Source: an uncultured Eubacterium sp. (GTDB lineage Bacteria; Bacillota; Clostridia; Peptostreptococcales; Anaerovoracaceae). From it: a DNA stretch of 46,843 nucleotides. Shown one piece after another: positions 1 to 9,782 of the stretch. The stretch spans positions 1-46,843 of the forward strand of contig CALBGO010000112.1 in NCBI GenBank assembly GCA_937894585.1, written 5' to 3'. The position numbers and the translations under genes are program-made. Position 1 is the first letter of the stretch, and the number at the start of each line of letters is the position of its first letter. The notes under the pieces are model-generated. The model was not told the origin of the DNA. It ran no database searches and saw nothing but the letters and a program-made list of their open reading frames with translations.

Positions 1-46
1 CGGATTCGGGACTTTCACCCATTAGAATGTGCGCTCGCCGAGCACA

Positions 47-84
47 CCATAAAAATACAGCAGGCAATCCTATAGACTGCCTGC
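47..84 (-). terminator. Terminator after rpoC
   Basis: On the minus strand, 29 nt past the rpoC stop, a 7-bp stem GCAGGCA/TGCCTGC (60-66 with 78-84) is followed by TGTATTTTTATG. It is a short intrinsic terminator with an imperfect U tract, placed where the rpoBC transcript should end. Confidence 0.7.
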
Positions 85-112
85 CGTATAAAATAAATTA
101 TACACTTTTGTA

Positions 113-3100
113 TTATTCAAGTTCTGTGATATCAGACTCTTTTACATCTGCCGTTTCTGCGAATTCAGTAGGCTCCAGAATTTCTCCATCTGCGGTTACT
201 TCGCAGACTTCTGTGATTTCGGTACCTTCTGCTTCTTCAAGGCTGACAGCTTCTGTAAATTCCTCTTCTGCATCTGCCTCGGCAGCTTCTTCCTGGTAGC
301 GGGCATATTCACGCATAAATTCTTCGTTAACACCATAGTCAACATCGATATTCTTATAGCGTTTCATACCGGTACCCGCAGGTATCAGCTTACCGATGAT
401 TACATTTTCTTTAAGTCCCATCAGCTTGTCGTTCTTGCCCTTAATTGCCGCATCGGTCAGGACCCTTGTAGTTTCCTGGAAAGATGCTGCGGACAGGAAG
501 GAGTTGGTTGCCAGAGATGCCTTGGTAATACCCAGAAGCATCTGTTTTGCCTTGGCAGGTTCACCGCCTGCTTCAAGAGCCGCTTCGTTAGCTTCTCTGA
601 TTTCAAACTTGCTGTAAAGTCCGCCCGGCAGCAGATCCGTATCTCCCGCATCTTCGATTTTGAACTTGGACAGCATCTGGCTTACGATAACTTCGACATG
701 CTTATCGTTGATATCTACACCCTGGTTTTTATATACACGCTGAACTTCTTTCAGCAGATACTGATAAACGCCTTCTACACCGTTTAATCTCAGAATATCA
801 TGCGGATTCAGAGGACCGCTGGTGATATTTCCGCCGGCCAGAATGTAATCGTCTTTCTTGACCGCAAGTCTTGCGCCGTAAGAAACCACATAAGTTCTGT
901 CTTCGCCGTCGTCACCTCTTACGATAACCTCCGTCTTGTTGTCACTTCTCGGCTGAATATCGATAACATGACCGTTGGCTTCGCAGATTTCAGCAAGACC
1001 TTTCGGTTTTCTTGCCTCGAAAAGCTCCTCAACTCTCGGAAGACCCTGTGTGATATCGGAACCTGCGACACCGCCGGAGTGGAAGGTTCTCATGGTCAGC
1101 TGTGTACCCGGCTCACCGATGGACTGTGCAGCTGTAATACCGACAGATTCACCGATATTAACATCTTCACCTGTTGCCAGATTGCGTCCGTAGCACTTAG
1201 CGCAGACACCTGTTCTGGAATGACAGGTCATAACGGAACGGATTGCAACAGACTCAATACCAGCGTTGACAACTTCCATTGCCTGTTCGTCTGTAATCTC
1301 TTCACCCTGTTCCACAATGACTTCACCGGTCTGCGGATTCACAATATCAAGAAGAGCGGTTCTTCCTGCAATACGCTGGTTCAGCGGCTCAATCACTTCT
1401 TTTCCGTCAGTGAAAGCGCGCACCTCCACACCTTCGTCGGTACCGCAGTCAAATTCTCTTACAATCACATTGTGAGAAACATCGACCAATCTTCTGGTCA
1501 GGTAACCGGAGTCGGCGGTACGCAGCGCAGTATCGGTCAGACCCTTACGAGCGCCGTTTGATGAAATGAAGTATTCCAAAATAGAAAGACCTTCACGGAA
1601 ATTAGCCTTAATCGGAATTTCTACAGTACGGCCCGCAGCATTTGCCATCAGACCACGCATACCGCCGACCTGACGAATCTGGCTCTTGCTGCCTCGAGCT
1701 CCGGAAGTCGCCATGATGTTCAGGTTGTTCTTAGGCTCTAAGGATTCCATCAGAGCATCTGCAACATCGTCTGTTGTCTTATTCCAGATTTCAATAACTT
1801 TATCATATCTTTCAGAGTTGGAAATCAGACCCATTCTGAAAGCTTTTTCGTATTTTTCAACTTCTTTCTGAGACGCATCTACGATATCCCACTTATTGTC
1901 AGGAATCTTCATATCGTCCACACCGATGGTTACTGCCGCTTTTGTGGAATAGTGGTAACCCATATCCTTAATGTAGTCCAGCATAATAACTGTACCGGTG
2001 TTTCCGTGAGCTTTGTAGCACTTATCGATAATTGCGCCCAGCTTTTTCTTGTCGCAGAGGAAGTCAACTTCCAGTGCATACGGATCGGAATTTCTGTCCA
2101 CAAAACCTAAATCCTGCGGAATTTCCTGGTTATAGATAAATCTTCCGACAGTGGATTCAACCAGGCGACCTCTCTTGTCGTTTTCGTCAAGGTACATTCT
2201 TACCTTAACCTTAGCATGAATACCGACTACGCCGTCCTGATATGCCATCAGCATTTCATCCAGATCGGTAAATACCTTGCCGTCTCCCTTTTCAGGTACA
2301 CGCTCAAAGCCTTCCGCCTTGTGAGCCTCTGTCGCCTTCGCATCGTTAAATTCATCTTTATCATAAGATACTTTTTCTTTGCCGTCGACAATCTCAACCT
2401 TCTTGCAAGTTCCAGGATAAGTCAGGTAATAAGCGCCCAGAATCATATCCTGTGTAGGCGTAGTGATTGGGGAGCCGTCTTTCGGAGCAAGAATGTTGTT
2501 GATAGAGAGCATCAGGAATCTGGCTTCTGCCTGCGCTTCTACGGAAAGCGGCACATGCACTGCCATCTGGTCTCCATCGAAGTCGGCGTTGAACGCAGTA
2601 CAAACCAGCGGGTGCAGCTTAATCGCTTTACCTTCAACCAGTACCGGTTCAAATGCCTGAATACCCAGTCTGTGCAGAGTCGGCGCACGGTTGAGCATTA
2701 CAGGATGTTCTTTGATTACGCTTTCCAATACATCCCAGACTTCAGGTCTTACCTTTTCAACCATTCTCTTGGCATTTTTAATATTATGTGCATAACCCTG
2801 CTCTACCAGCTCTTTCATAATGAAAGGCTTGAACAGTTCCAGCGCCATTTTCTTAGGCAGACCGCATTGATAGAATTTCAGCTCCGGTCCTACTACGATT
2901 ACGGAACGTCCGGAATAGTCTACACGCTTACCCAGAAGGTTCTGTCTGAAACGACCCTGTTTACCCTTCAGCATATCGGACAGAGACTTGAGAGGTCTGG
3001 AGCCCGGACCTGTTACAGGTCTTCCGCGTCTGCCGTTGTCAATCAGAGAGTCTACAGCTTCCTGCAGCATTCTCTTTTCGTTTCTGACAATAATATCAGG

Positions 3101-3958
3101 CGCTCCCAGCTCCAGCAGCCTGTTCAGTCTGTTGTTTCTGTTGATTACTCTTCTGTATAAATCATTCAGGTCGGAAGTTGCAAATCTGCCGCCGTCCAGC
3201 TGTACCATAGGACGCAGATCAGGCGGAATTACAGGAATTACCTCCAGCACCATCCATTCCGGTTTATTGCCGGAAAGTCTCAGGGCTTCTACAACTTCAA
3301 GCCGTCTTACAATTCTTACTTTCTTCTGTCCGCTGGCATCTTTCAGCTTTTCACGAAGGCTTGCAGACAGCTCGTCAAGGTCAATCTGAGAAAGAAGTTC
3401 TCTGACCGCTTCAGCACCCATAGCAGCCTTAAAGTCGTTTCCGTACTTGTCTCTTGCCTCTCTGTACTGCATTTCGGAGAGAATTTCCTTGTACCCAAGG
3501 CCGGTATCTCCGGGATCGGTTACAATATATGCGGCAAAATATAAGACTTTTTCCAGATTTCTCGGCGTGATATCCAGAATCAGTCCCATTCTGGAAGGAA
3601 TTCCCTTGAAATACCAGATATGAGAAACAGGAGCAGCCAGCTTAATGTGACCCATTCTCTCTCTTCTTACCTTTGCCTTGGTAACTTCTACGCCGCAGCG
3701 GTCGCAGACAATACCTTTATATCTGATTCTCTTGTATTTTCCGCAGTGACATTCCCAGTCCTTCATAGGTCCGAAAATCTTTTCGCAGAATAAACCGTCT
3801 TTTTCCGGCTTCAGAGTTCTGTAGTTAATCGTCTCCGGCTTGGTAACTTCGCCGTGTGACCATTCCAGAATCTTCTCTGTGGACGCCAGCTTGATCTGTA
3901 AAGATTCAAAGTTATGCAATTCAAAATTGTTTGCGTTCTTATTTACATTCTCAGTCAA
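113..3958 (-). CDS. rpoC: RNA polymerase beta' subunit
   Basis: Largest catalytic subunit of RNA polymerase, 1281 aa, slightly longer than the usual Firmicutes length. Visible landmarks are the N-terminal zinc site (C70, C72, C85, C88), the catalytic Mg-binding NADFDGD at residues 457-463, the RAPTLHRLGIQAFEP segment just before it, and the second zinc cluster around CHSRTGVCAKC. The last ~50 residues are a strongly acidic Glu/Thr-rich tail. The start is TTG: it lies 6 nt after GGAGG and gives (M)TENVNKNANN; no ATG is better placed. The gene follows rpoB by 17 bp and is co-transcribed with it. Identification is certain; only the start codon is open. Confidence 0.99.
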   Translation of the reverse strand: MTENVNKNANNFELHNFESLQIKLASTEKILEWSHGEVTKPETINYRTLKPEKDGLFCEKIFGPMKDWECHCGKYKRIRYKGIVCDRCGVEVTKAKVRRERMGHIKLAAPVSHIWYFKGIPSRMGLILDITPRNLEKVLYFAAYIVTDPGDTGLGYKEILSEMQYREARDKYGNDFKAAMGAEAVRELLSQIDLDELSASLREKLKDASGQKKVRIVRRLEVVEALRLSGNKPEWMVLEVIPVIPPDLRPMVQLDGGRFATSDLNDLYRRVINRNNRLNRLLELGAPDIIVRNEKRMLQEAVDSLIDNGRRGRPVTGPGSRPLKSLSDMLKGKQGRFRQNLLGKRVDYSGRSVIVVGPELKFYQCGLPKKMALELFKPFIMKELVEQGYAHNIKNAKRMVEKVRPEVWDVLESVIKEHPVMLNRAPTLHRLGIQAFEPVLVEGKAIKLHPLVCTAFNADFDGDQMAVHVPLSVEAQAEARFLMLSINNILAPKDGSPITTPTQDMILGAYYLTYPGTCKKVEIVDGKEKVSYDKDEFNDAKATEAHKAEGFERVPEKGDGKVFTDLDEMLMAYQDGVVGIHAKVKVRMYLDENDKRGRLVESTVGRFIYNQEIPQDLGFVDRNSDPYALEVDFLCDKKKLGAIIDKCYKAHGNTGTVIMLDYIKDMGYHYSTKAAVTIGVDDMKIPDNKWDIVDASQKEVEKYEKAFRMGLISNSERYDKVIEIWNKTTDDVADALMESLEPKNNLNIMATSGARGSKSQIRQVGGMRGLMANAAGRTVEIPIKANFREGLSILEYFISSNGARKGLTDTALRTADSGYLTRRLVDVSHNVIVREFDCGTDEGVEVRAFTDGKEVIEPLNQRIAGRTALLDIVNPQTGEVIVEQGEEITDEQAMEVVNAGIESVAIRSVMTCHSRTGVCAKCYGRNLATGEDVNIGESVGITAAQSIGEPGTQLTMRTFHSGGVAGSDITQGLPRVEELFEARKPKGLAEICEANGHVIDIQPRSDNKTEVIVRGDDGEDRTYVVSYGARLAVKKDDYILAGGNITSGPLNPHDILRLNGVEGVYQYLLKEVQRVYKNQGVDINDKHVEVIVSQMLSKFKIEDAGDTDLLPGGLYSKFEIREANEAALEAGGEPAKAKQMLLGITKASLATNSFLSAASFQETTRVLTDAAIKGKNDKLMGLKENVIIGKLIPAGTGMKRYKNIDVDYGVNEEFMREYARYQEEAAEADAEEEFTEAVSLEEAEGTEITEVCEVTADGEILEPTEFAETADVKESDITELE

Positions 3959-3975
3959 AGATTTCCTCCCCTTTC

Positions 3976-6900
3976 TTAAAACTCATCATCTGCAAAGTTA
4001 CTGCCGGTCATGTCGTCGTCAGGGGTCTCTTCTGTAAATCCCTCTGCAAATAATTTTTCTTCGCTTTCCATTTCCGCATCCACTTCCATAATGCCTTCGA
4101 TACCGGAAACATCTTCGTATTCGGATACTTCTTTAATCTGAATTTCTTCGTTGTCTTCTGTCAGCACTCTCACATCAAGCGCAAGGGACTGCATTTCTTT
4201 AATCAGTACCTTAAAGGATTCCGGAATGCCCGGCTCAGGAATATTCTCGCCCTTTACGATTGCTTCGTAAGTCTGTACACGACCTACGATATCGTCGGAT
4301 TTTACAGTCAGAATTTCCTGCAGGGTATATGCAGCGCCGTATGCTTCCAGCGCCCATACTTCCATTTCTCCGAAACGCTGACCGCCGAACTGCGCTTTAC
4401 CGCCCAAAGGCTGCTGTGTTACCAGAGAATAAGGACCGGTACTTCTTGCGTGAATCTTATCGTCTACCAGATGGTGAAGCTTCAGCATATACATATAGCC
4501 TACAGTTACAGGGTTATCGAACCATTCGCCCGTTCTGCCGTCTCTGAGTCTCAGCTTACCGGTTTCGGAGAAACCGCAGTCAACCAGCATTTCTCTGATA
4601 TCTTTTTCGGTTGCGCCGTCAAATACCGGAGTGGCAATGTACCAGCCTTTCGTCTTTGCCGCAAGTCCAAGATGCACCTCCAGCACCTGCCCTACATTCA
4701 TTCGGGAAGGTACGCCCAGAGGGTTCAGCATTACCTGCAGCGGTTCACCGTCTTCTTTGAACGGCATATCTTCTTCCGGCAGAATTCTGGAAATAACACC
4801 CTTATTTCCGTGTCTTCCCGCCATCTTATCGCCGACATTGATTTTTCTCTTTGTTGCAATATAACATCTTACCAGCTTGTTTACACCCGGCGGCAGCTCG
4901 TCGCCGTTTTCTCTGGTAAAGATTTTTACATCTACTACGATACCTGTTTCGCCGTGAGGCACACGCAGAGAGGTATCTCTGACTTCTCTCGCCTTTTCAC
5001 CGAAAATAGCGCGAAGCAGTCTTTCTTCCGCGGAAAGATCGTTTTCTCCCTTCGGAGTTACTTTGCCGACCAGAATATCCGTAGAATCAACTTCCGCACC
5101 GATTCTGATGATACCTTCTTCGTCCAGATCCTTCAGAGCCTCATCGCCCACATTCGGAATATCGCGGGTGATTTCTTCAGGTCCCAGCTTGGTATCTCTG
5201 GCTTCTGCTTCATATTCGACAATATGCAGGGAAGTCAGCACATCATTCATCAGAAGTCTTTCGTTCAGAATGATCGCATCCTCGTAGTTATAACCTTCCC
5301 ATGTCATAAAACCAATCAGCAGGTTCTTGCCCAGAGCAATTTCACCCAGGTCTGTGGAAGGACCGTCTGCAATCACTTCTCCCTCTTCGATATGCTCGCC
5401 GTGGGATACAATCGGTCTCTGGTTGATACAGGTTCCCTGGTTGGAACGCTTAAATTTCAGTAATTTATATTCATCAAGACCATTGTTGTCGTCTCTTCTG
5501 ATTGCAATTCTTTCAGCATCGACAAATTCAACAGTACCTGCATGTTTTGCTAAAACTACAACGCCGGAGTCTCTTGCCGCTTTGTATTCCATACCTGTGC
5601 CGACATAAGGCGCTTCTGTTACCAGAAGCGGCACTGCCTGACGCTGCATGTTGGAACCCATCAGAGCACGGTTGGCGTCGTCGTTTTCCAGGAACGGAAT
5701 CATAGCTGTCGCAACGGATACTACCTGCTTCGGAGAAACGTCCATCATATCTACGACTTCTCTCGGGAACATGGCAATTTCACCGCCGACACCACGGCCT
5801 GCAACCTTGGCATTAACGAAATGTCCTTCTTCGTCCAGAGGCTCGTTGGCCTGTGCAATAATCAGCAGTTCTTCTTCATCTGCGGAAATATATCTGATTT
5901 CATCGGTAACAATACCGGTCTTCTTGTCCACAACTCTGTACGGCGTCTCAATGAATCCGTATTCGTCAATAATGCCGTAAGTAGTCAGGGAACCAATCAG
6001 ACCGATGTTCGGACCTTCCGGTGTTTCAATCGGACACATTCTTCCGTAATGGGACTGGTGTACATCTCGAACTTCCATGCCGGCTCTTTCTCTGGAAAGA
6101 CCGCCCGGTCCCAGTGCGGAAAGTCTTCTCTTGTGAGTCAGTTCTGCCAGAGGGTTGTTCTGGTCCATAAACTGAGACAGCTGAGAACTTCCGAAGAATT
6201 CTTTAATTGCCGCTGTAACAGGTCTGATATTCATCAGAGCCTGCGGTGTAGTCACTTCAATGTCCTGAATGGTCATTCTCTCTTTTACGACTCTTTCCAT
6301 TCTGGCAAGACCGATACGGAACTGGTTCTGCAGAAGTTCTCCCACAGTACGCAGTCTTCTGTTACCCAGATGGTCGATATCGTCGATATTACCGATGCCG
6401 TAATTCAGGTTCAGAATATAGCTGACCGAAGCGATGATATCTTCCATGATAATATGCTTCGGAGACAGCTCATTTCTGCGGCTGACAAGCGTCTTCTTAA
6501 GATCTTCTTCTCCTTCACACTGCTCCAGAATCTCCATCAGTACAGGATAATAGACCTGATCCGCGACTTTTAAGCCGGTTGTGTCAAAGTTCACATACTG
6601 TGCAAGCTCAACGAAACGGCTGCCGATGACTTTTGTAGTCTTGCTCTCATCATCTTTACCGTAAACCATAACAAATTCCACACCGGCATTCTGAATCTGT
6701 CTTGCCAGTGCGCGACTGATTTTCTGACCTGCTTCTGCCAGAATTTCACCGGTATTCGGATCAATAACATCTTCCGCAGCAACTGCTTCCGCCAGTCTGT
6801 TGGAAAGTCCCAGTTTCTTGTTGTACTTATATCTTCCCACTTTGGCAAGATCATATCTCTTCGCATCAAAAAACAGCGAATTGATCAGTGATCTGGCACT

Positions 6901-7644
6901 GTCCACTGTCGGCGGTTCGCCCGGTCTCAGCTTTTTATATATTTCTTTCAGACCACTTTCGTAGTCATTGGTTGTATCTTTTTCCAAGGTTTTCAGAAGT
7001 CTCGGATCTTCACCGAAGATGTCGATGATTTCCTTATCGGAGCTGATTCCCAAAGCCCTTAAAAGCGTAGTCAGCGGCTGTTTTCTGGTTCTGTCAACTC
7101 TCACGGAAATAATCTCGTTAGAGTCTGTTTCGTATTCCAGCCATGCCCCACGATTCGGGATAATCTGGGTTGAGTACAGCTTGTTTCCGGACTTATCGGT
7201 TTCGACACTGTAATAAGGCCCCGGAGAACGCACCAGCTGTGTTACAATAACACGCTCTGCGCCATTGTAAATGAAAGTACCCTTTTCTGTCATCAGAGGG
7301 AAATCTCCCATGAATACTTCCTGTTCCTTAACCTCGCCGGTTTCTTTATTAACAAGTCTGACTCTGACCTTCAGCGGAGCTGCGTATGTTACATCTCTCT
7401 CCTTACATTCCTCCTGCTCATACTTCGGAGGGTCGTTCAGGGAGTAATCGATGAATTCTAAAATCAGATTATCTGCATAATCTCTGATTGGGGAAATGTC
7501 TTCAAAAACTTCACGAAGACCTTCTTTAATAAACCAGTCATAAGAGCTGGTCTGAATCTCAATCAAATTTGGCATCTGACCGACTTCATTGATTTTGGAA
7601 AATGTCATACGATCTTTTCTACCTACTTTGATAGGTTTTGGCAT
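3976..7644 (-). CDS. rpoB: RNA polymerase beta subunit
   Basis: Second-largest RNA polymerase subunit, 1222 aa from the chosen start. A GTG three codons upstream (7653) overlaps the ribosome site AAGGAG, so the ATG at 7644, 8 nt after AAGGAG, is preferred; it gives MPKPIKVGRKDRMTF, the usual clostridial N-terminus. The rifampicin region is intact, with SQLSQFMDQNNPL and THKRRLSALGPGG. The residues equivalent to E. coli D516, H526 (H504 here) and S531 are all wild type, so no classical rifampicin-resistance change is visible. The C-terminus is acidic. The gene has its own promoter upstream and lies 17 bp before rpoC. Confidence 0.99.
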   Translation of the reverse strand: MPKPIKVGRKDRMTFSKINEVGQMPNLIEIQTSSYDWFIKEGLREVFEDISPIRDYADNLILEFIDYSLNDPPKYEQEECKERDVTYAAPLKVRVRLVNKETGEVKEQEVFMGDFPLMTEKGTFIYNGAERVIVTQLVRSPGPYYSVETDKSGNKLYSTQIIPNRGAWLEYETDSNEIISVRVDRTRKQPLTTLLRALGISSDKEIIDIFGEDPRLLKTLEKDTTNDYESGLKEIYKKLRPGEPPTVDSARSLINSLFFDAKRYDLAKVGRYKYNKKLGLSNRLAEAVAAEDVIDPNTGEILAEAGQKISRALARQIQNAGVEFVMVYGKDDESKTTKVIGSRFVELAQYVNFDTTGLKVADQVYYPVLMEILEQCEGEEDLKKTLVSRRNELSPKHIIMEDIIASVSYILNLNYGIGNIDDIDHLGNRRLRTVGELLQNQFRIGLARMERVVKERMTIQDIEVTTPQALMNIRPVTAAIKEFFGSSQLSQFMDQNNPLAELTHKRRLSALGPGGLSRERAGMEVRDVHQSHYGRMCPIETPEGPNIGLIGSLTTYGIIDEYGFIETPYRVVDKKTGIVTDEIRYISADEEELLIIAQANEPLDEEGHFVNAKVAGRGVGGEIAMFPREVVDMMDVSPKQVVSVATAMIPFLENDDANRALMGSNMQRQAVPLLVTEAPYVGTGMEYKAARDSGVVVLAKHAGTVEFVDAERIAIRRDDNNGLDEYKLLKFKRSNQGTCINQRPIVSHGEHIEEGEVIADGPSTDLGEIALGKNLLIGFMTWEGYNYEDAIILNERLLMNDVLTSLHIVEYEAEARDTKLGPEEITRDIPNVGDEALKDLDEEGIIRIGAEVDSTDILVGKVTPKGENDLSAEERLLRAIFGEKAREVRDTSLRVPHGETGIVVDVKIFTRENGDELPPGVNKLVRCYIATKRKINVGDKMAGRHGNKGVISRILPEEDMPFKEDGEPLQVMLNPLGVPSRMNVGQVLEVHLGLAAKTKGWYIATPVFDGATEKDIREMLVDCGFSETGKLRLRDGRTGEWFDNPVTVGYMYMLKLHHLVDDKIHARSTGPYSLVTQQPLGGKAQFGGQRFGEMEVWALEAYGAAYTLQEILTVKSDDIVGRVQTYEAIVKGENIPEPGIPESFKVLIKEMQSLALDVRVLTEDNEEIQIKEVSEYEDVSGIEGIMEVDAEMESEEKLFAEGFTEETPDDDMTGSNFADDEF

Positions 7645-7694
7645 TTTTATCACTCCTTATATCTTAACAGTTTACATTTGCGTGGCAGTCTATT

Positions 7695-7723
7695 ATGATA
7701 CCATATTCTTGTCAAATAGTCAA
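7695..7723 (-). promoter_or_regulatory. rpoB promoter
   Basis: Minus-strand TTGACT (7718-7723), 17-nt spacer, TATCAT (7695-7700): a near-consensus vegetative promoter about 50 bp upstream of rpoB and downstream of the rplL terminator. It would let rpoBC be transcribed apart from the ribosomal genes. Confidence 0.75.
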
Positions 7724-7793
7724 GCTTATCCGGAAAATTTTACAATTTTGCGATTTATATTTTTGATATACTTCCCCGGTTGCTGTCAAGCAT

Positions 7794-7828
7794 CGAAAAG
7801 GGTCGGGATAGACCCTTCACCCTTTTCG
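7794..7828 (-). promoter_or_regulatory. rplL-rpoB leader hairpin
   Basis: A perfect 10-bp inverted repeat CGAAAAGGGT (7794-7803) / ACCCTTTTCG (7819-7828). A nested alternative stem GGGTC/GACCC (7800-7804 with 7811-7815) shares bases with it, so the two are mutually exclusive. It lies between the rplL terminator and the rpoB promoter, on any read-through transcript. No U tract follows, so it is not a simple terminator. Confidence 0.45.
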
Positions 7829-7852
7829 CATCTTTCACCTGCTGCCAAAAAT

Positions 7853-7892
7853 ACGAAAAAGGGCTGCACACCGAAAATCCGGTATGCAGCCC
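7853..7892 (-). terminator. Terminator/attenuator after rplL
   Basis: Minus strand: GGGCTGCATACCG, short loop, CGGTGTGCAGCCC (7861-7892), then TTTTTCGTATTTTT. This is a strong intrinsic terminator 27 bp past the rplL stop. In this operon such a hairpin usually terminates partially, lowering polymerase genes relative to L10-L12. Confidence 0.9.
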
Positions 7893-7918
7893 TGCATAAG
7901 CAAAATGTCAGCCTGAAA

Positions 7919-8284
7919 CTATTTCAGTTCAACCTTAGCGCCAACTTCTTCCAGCTGAGCCTTGATTGCTTCAGCTTCAGCCTTGTCAACACCTTCTTTG
8001 ATGTTGGAAGGAGCACCGTCTACAACTTCCTTAGCTTCCTTCAGACCTAAGCCGGTTACTTCTCTTACAGCCTTGATTACCTTAATCTTTTCGCTGCCTA
8101 CTTCAGCCAGAACTACAGTGAATTCAGTCTGTTCTTCTTCTGCTGCTGCGCCTGCTGCTGCACCTGCAACTGCTACCGGAGCTGCTGCGGATACGCCGAA
8201 TTCTTCTTCGCAAGCTTTAACTAATTCGTTTAATTCTAAAACGGACATCGCTTTGATAGCTTCAATGATCTGTTCTTTATTCAT
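7919..8284 (-). CDS. rplL: 50S ribosomal protein L7/L12
   Basis: Acidic stalk protein of the 50S subunit, 121 aa, which binds L10 and recruits translational GTPases. The N-terminal dimerisation region (MNKEQIIEAIKAMSVLEL) is followed by an Ala/Gly/Val hinge and the C-terminal GTPase-factor domain (VIKAVREVTGLGLKEAK). An upstream in-frame start would add 12 residues, but the ATG at 8284 lies behind AAGGAG and matches the family N-terminus. It follows rplJ by 77 bp and is followed by a terminator. Confidence 0.98.
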   Translation of the reverse strand: MNKEQIIEAIKAMSVLELNELVKACEEEFGVSAAAPVAVAGAAAGAAAEEEQTEFTVVLAEVGSEKIKVIKAVREVTGLGLKEAKEVVDGAPSNIKEGVDKAEAEAIKAQLEEVGAKVELK

Positions 8285-8361
8285 TTTCTTTTCTCCTTTA
8301 TAATTTTGGTTTTGTTTCAATAATCATGCCGCCTGCATAACGCTGCGGTCTTTTTCAGAAA

Positions 8362-8856
8362 TTAAGCCTCTTTTTCTTCTGCAATAGCAGCCAGAGTTCT
8401 TACGAACTTGCTTACCGGAGACTGGATGCTGCCCATAAATTTAGCAATGAGTACATCTCTGGACGGAATGTCTGCAATCTGTTCGATACCTGCTTTATCG
8501 TAGTAAGTACCTTCTACAACACCTGCTTTGAATTCCATTTTTTTGTATTTCTTAATCAGCTCGTTGATTGTTCTTGCCGGAGCTGTTGCATCTTCTGTGC
8601 TGACAGCCAGTGCACTCGGTCCGTCCAGAACTTCTGCAAGAGGAGCATAATCAGTTCCTTCAATCGCTCTCTTGATTAAAGTATTCTTGTAAACAGTGTA
8701 GTCTACATTGGCTTCACGAAGAGCTTTTCTCATAGCATCTGCTTCTGCAACATTGATGCCCATATAGTCGATTACAACTGCGGACTGTGCATTTTCCAGC
8801 TTTGCTTTAATCTCATCGATGATAACCTGTTTCTGCTGTTTTGCTTCTACTGACAT
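8362..8856 (-). CDS. rplJ: 50S ribosomal protein L10
   Basis: Base of the ribosomal stalk, 164 aa; binds 23S rRNA and the L7/L12 dimers. Start MSVEAKQQKQVIID at 8856 sits behind AGAAAGGAGA; the longer reading frame adds 11 residues that are really the ribosome-binding region. KNTLIKRAIEGTDY and the C-terminal helix that binds L12 are visible. An L10 leader lies upstream, so L10-L12 autoregulation is expected. Confidence 0.98.
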   Translation of the reverse strand: MSVEAKQQKQVIIDEIKAKLENAQSAVVIDYMGINVAEADAMRKALREANVDYTVYKNTLIKRAIEGTDYAPLAEVLDGPSALAVSTEDATAPARTINELIKKYKKMEFKAGVVEGTYYDKAGIEQIADIPSRDVLIAKFMGSIQSPVSKFVRTLAAIAEEKEA

Positions 8857-8884
8857 TATTATCTGTTCTCCTTTCTGGAACCGC

Positions 8885-9020
8885 CCCAAGAGCAGTTCAC
8901 GAATCTGGTACTCAATAAAACAACCCTGTCCTCGCAGACAGGGTCAATATCTATATATTGTACCTCGGCGGGAAATTGAGTCTGAAAAGACACCCGCTGT
9001 CTACGGTTAAAATTCAAATT
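8885..9020 (-). ncRNA. L10 leader (cis-regulatory RNA)
   Basis: The 5' region of rplJ carries the usual L10-leader elements on the minus strand: CCGTAGACAGCGGGTG, then CCCGCCGAGGTACAATAT, then the hairpin CCCTGTCTGCGAGGACAGGG. It ends a few bases before the rplJ ribosome site. In this family L10(L12)4 binds the leader and represses rplJL expression. Recognised by pattern; boundaries are approximate. Confidence 0.9.
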
Positions 9021-9029
9021 CAGTTTTGA

Positions 9030-9725
9030 TTAACCAATCAGAGCCGGATTTACCTTTACTCCAGGACCCATAGTTGCTGCAACTGTTACGCTTCTCAGAT
9101 ACTGACCTTTTGCAGTAGCCGGTTTAGCTTTAACGATTGCTTCCATCAGAGCCCGGAAGTTTTCTTCCAGTTTTTCAGGACCGAAAGAGCTCTTTCCGAT
9201 TGGAGTATGGATAATGTTCTGCTTATCCAGACGATACTCAACTTTACCAGCCTTGATGTCTGCAAGCGCTTTTTCAAGATCCATAGTTACAGTGCCGGAT
9301 TTAGGGTTTGGCATCAGGCCCTTAGGACCCAAAATCTTACCCAGTCTGCCGACAACACCCATCATATCAGGTGTAGCGACAACTACATCGAAATCGAACC
9401 AGTTTTCAGTCTGAATCTTCTGAGCCAGTTCTTCAGCTCCGACATAATCAGCACCGGCCTTTTCAGCTTCTTCAGCCTTAGGGCCTTTTGCAAATACTAA
9501 TACTTTTACGCTCTTGCCAGTTCCGTGCGGGAGCACCAGTGCGCCTCTTACCTGCTGGTCAGCGTGTCTTCCGTCAACACCAAGCTTTACGTGAACTTCA
9601 ACAGTTTCATCGAACTTGGCTCTTGAAGTTTCAACTGCTAATTTCATAGCTTCGGAAACTTCGTGCAGCTGAGTTTTGTCAAACTTTGCAACTGCCTCTT
9701 TGTAAGTTTTGCCTCTCTTTGGCAT
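9030..9725 (-). CDS. rplA: 50S ribosomal protein L1
   Basis: 231 aa, full family length. Forms the mobile L1 stalk near the ribosomal E site. Signature segments seen: MPKRGKTYKEA, RLGKILGPKGLMPNPKSGTV and GPGVKVNPA. The start is an ATG 8 nt after AAGGAGG. It lies 57 bp downstream of rplK in the usual order. Confidence 0.98.
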   Translation of the reverse strand: MPKRGKTYKEAVAKFDKTQLHEVSEAMKLAVETSRAKFDETVEVHVKLGVDGRHADQQVRGALVLPHGTGKSVKVLVFAKGPKAEEAEKAGADYVGAEELAQKIQTENWFDFDVVVATPDMMGVVGRLGKILGPKGLMPNPKSGTVTMDLEKALADIKAGKVEYRLDKQNIIHTPIGKSSFGPEKLEENFRALMEAIVKAKPATAKGQYLRSVTVAATMGPGVKVNPALIG

Positions 9726-9782
9726 ATTGTTTACCTCCTTGTGGTGTTAGCAACCGGTCTTTACACCCGGTCTCCCATCTTC

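Noticed and set aside
1..56. Sequence at the left edge with GTGC...GCAC hairpin, resembling the end of a mobile element
   Set aside because: It looks familiar as a recurring sequence near insertion elements, but I cannot name the family and only ~50 bp are present.
800..3160. Long open frames on the plus strand opposite rpoC and rpoB (up to 337 codons)
   Set aside because: They are antisense shadows of highly constrained genes, with Cys/His/Phe-rich translations, no ribosome sites and no family resemblance.
3976..7644. Rifampicin-resistance mutation in rpoB
   Set aside because: The positions matching D516, H526 and S531 are all wild type.
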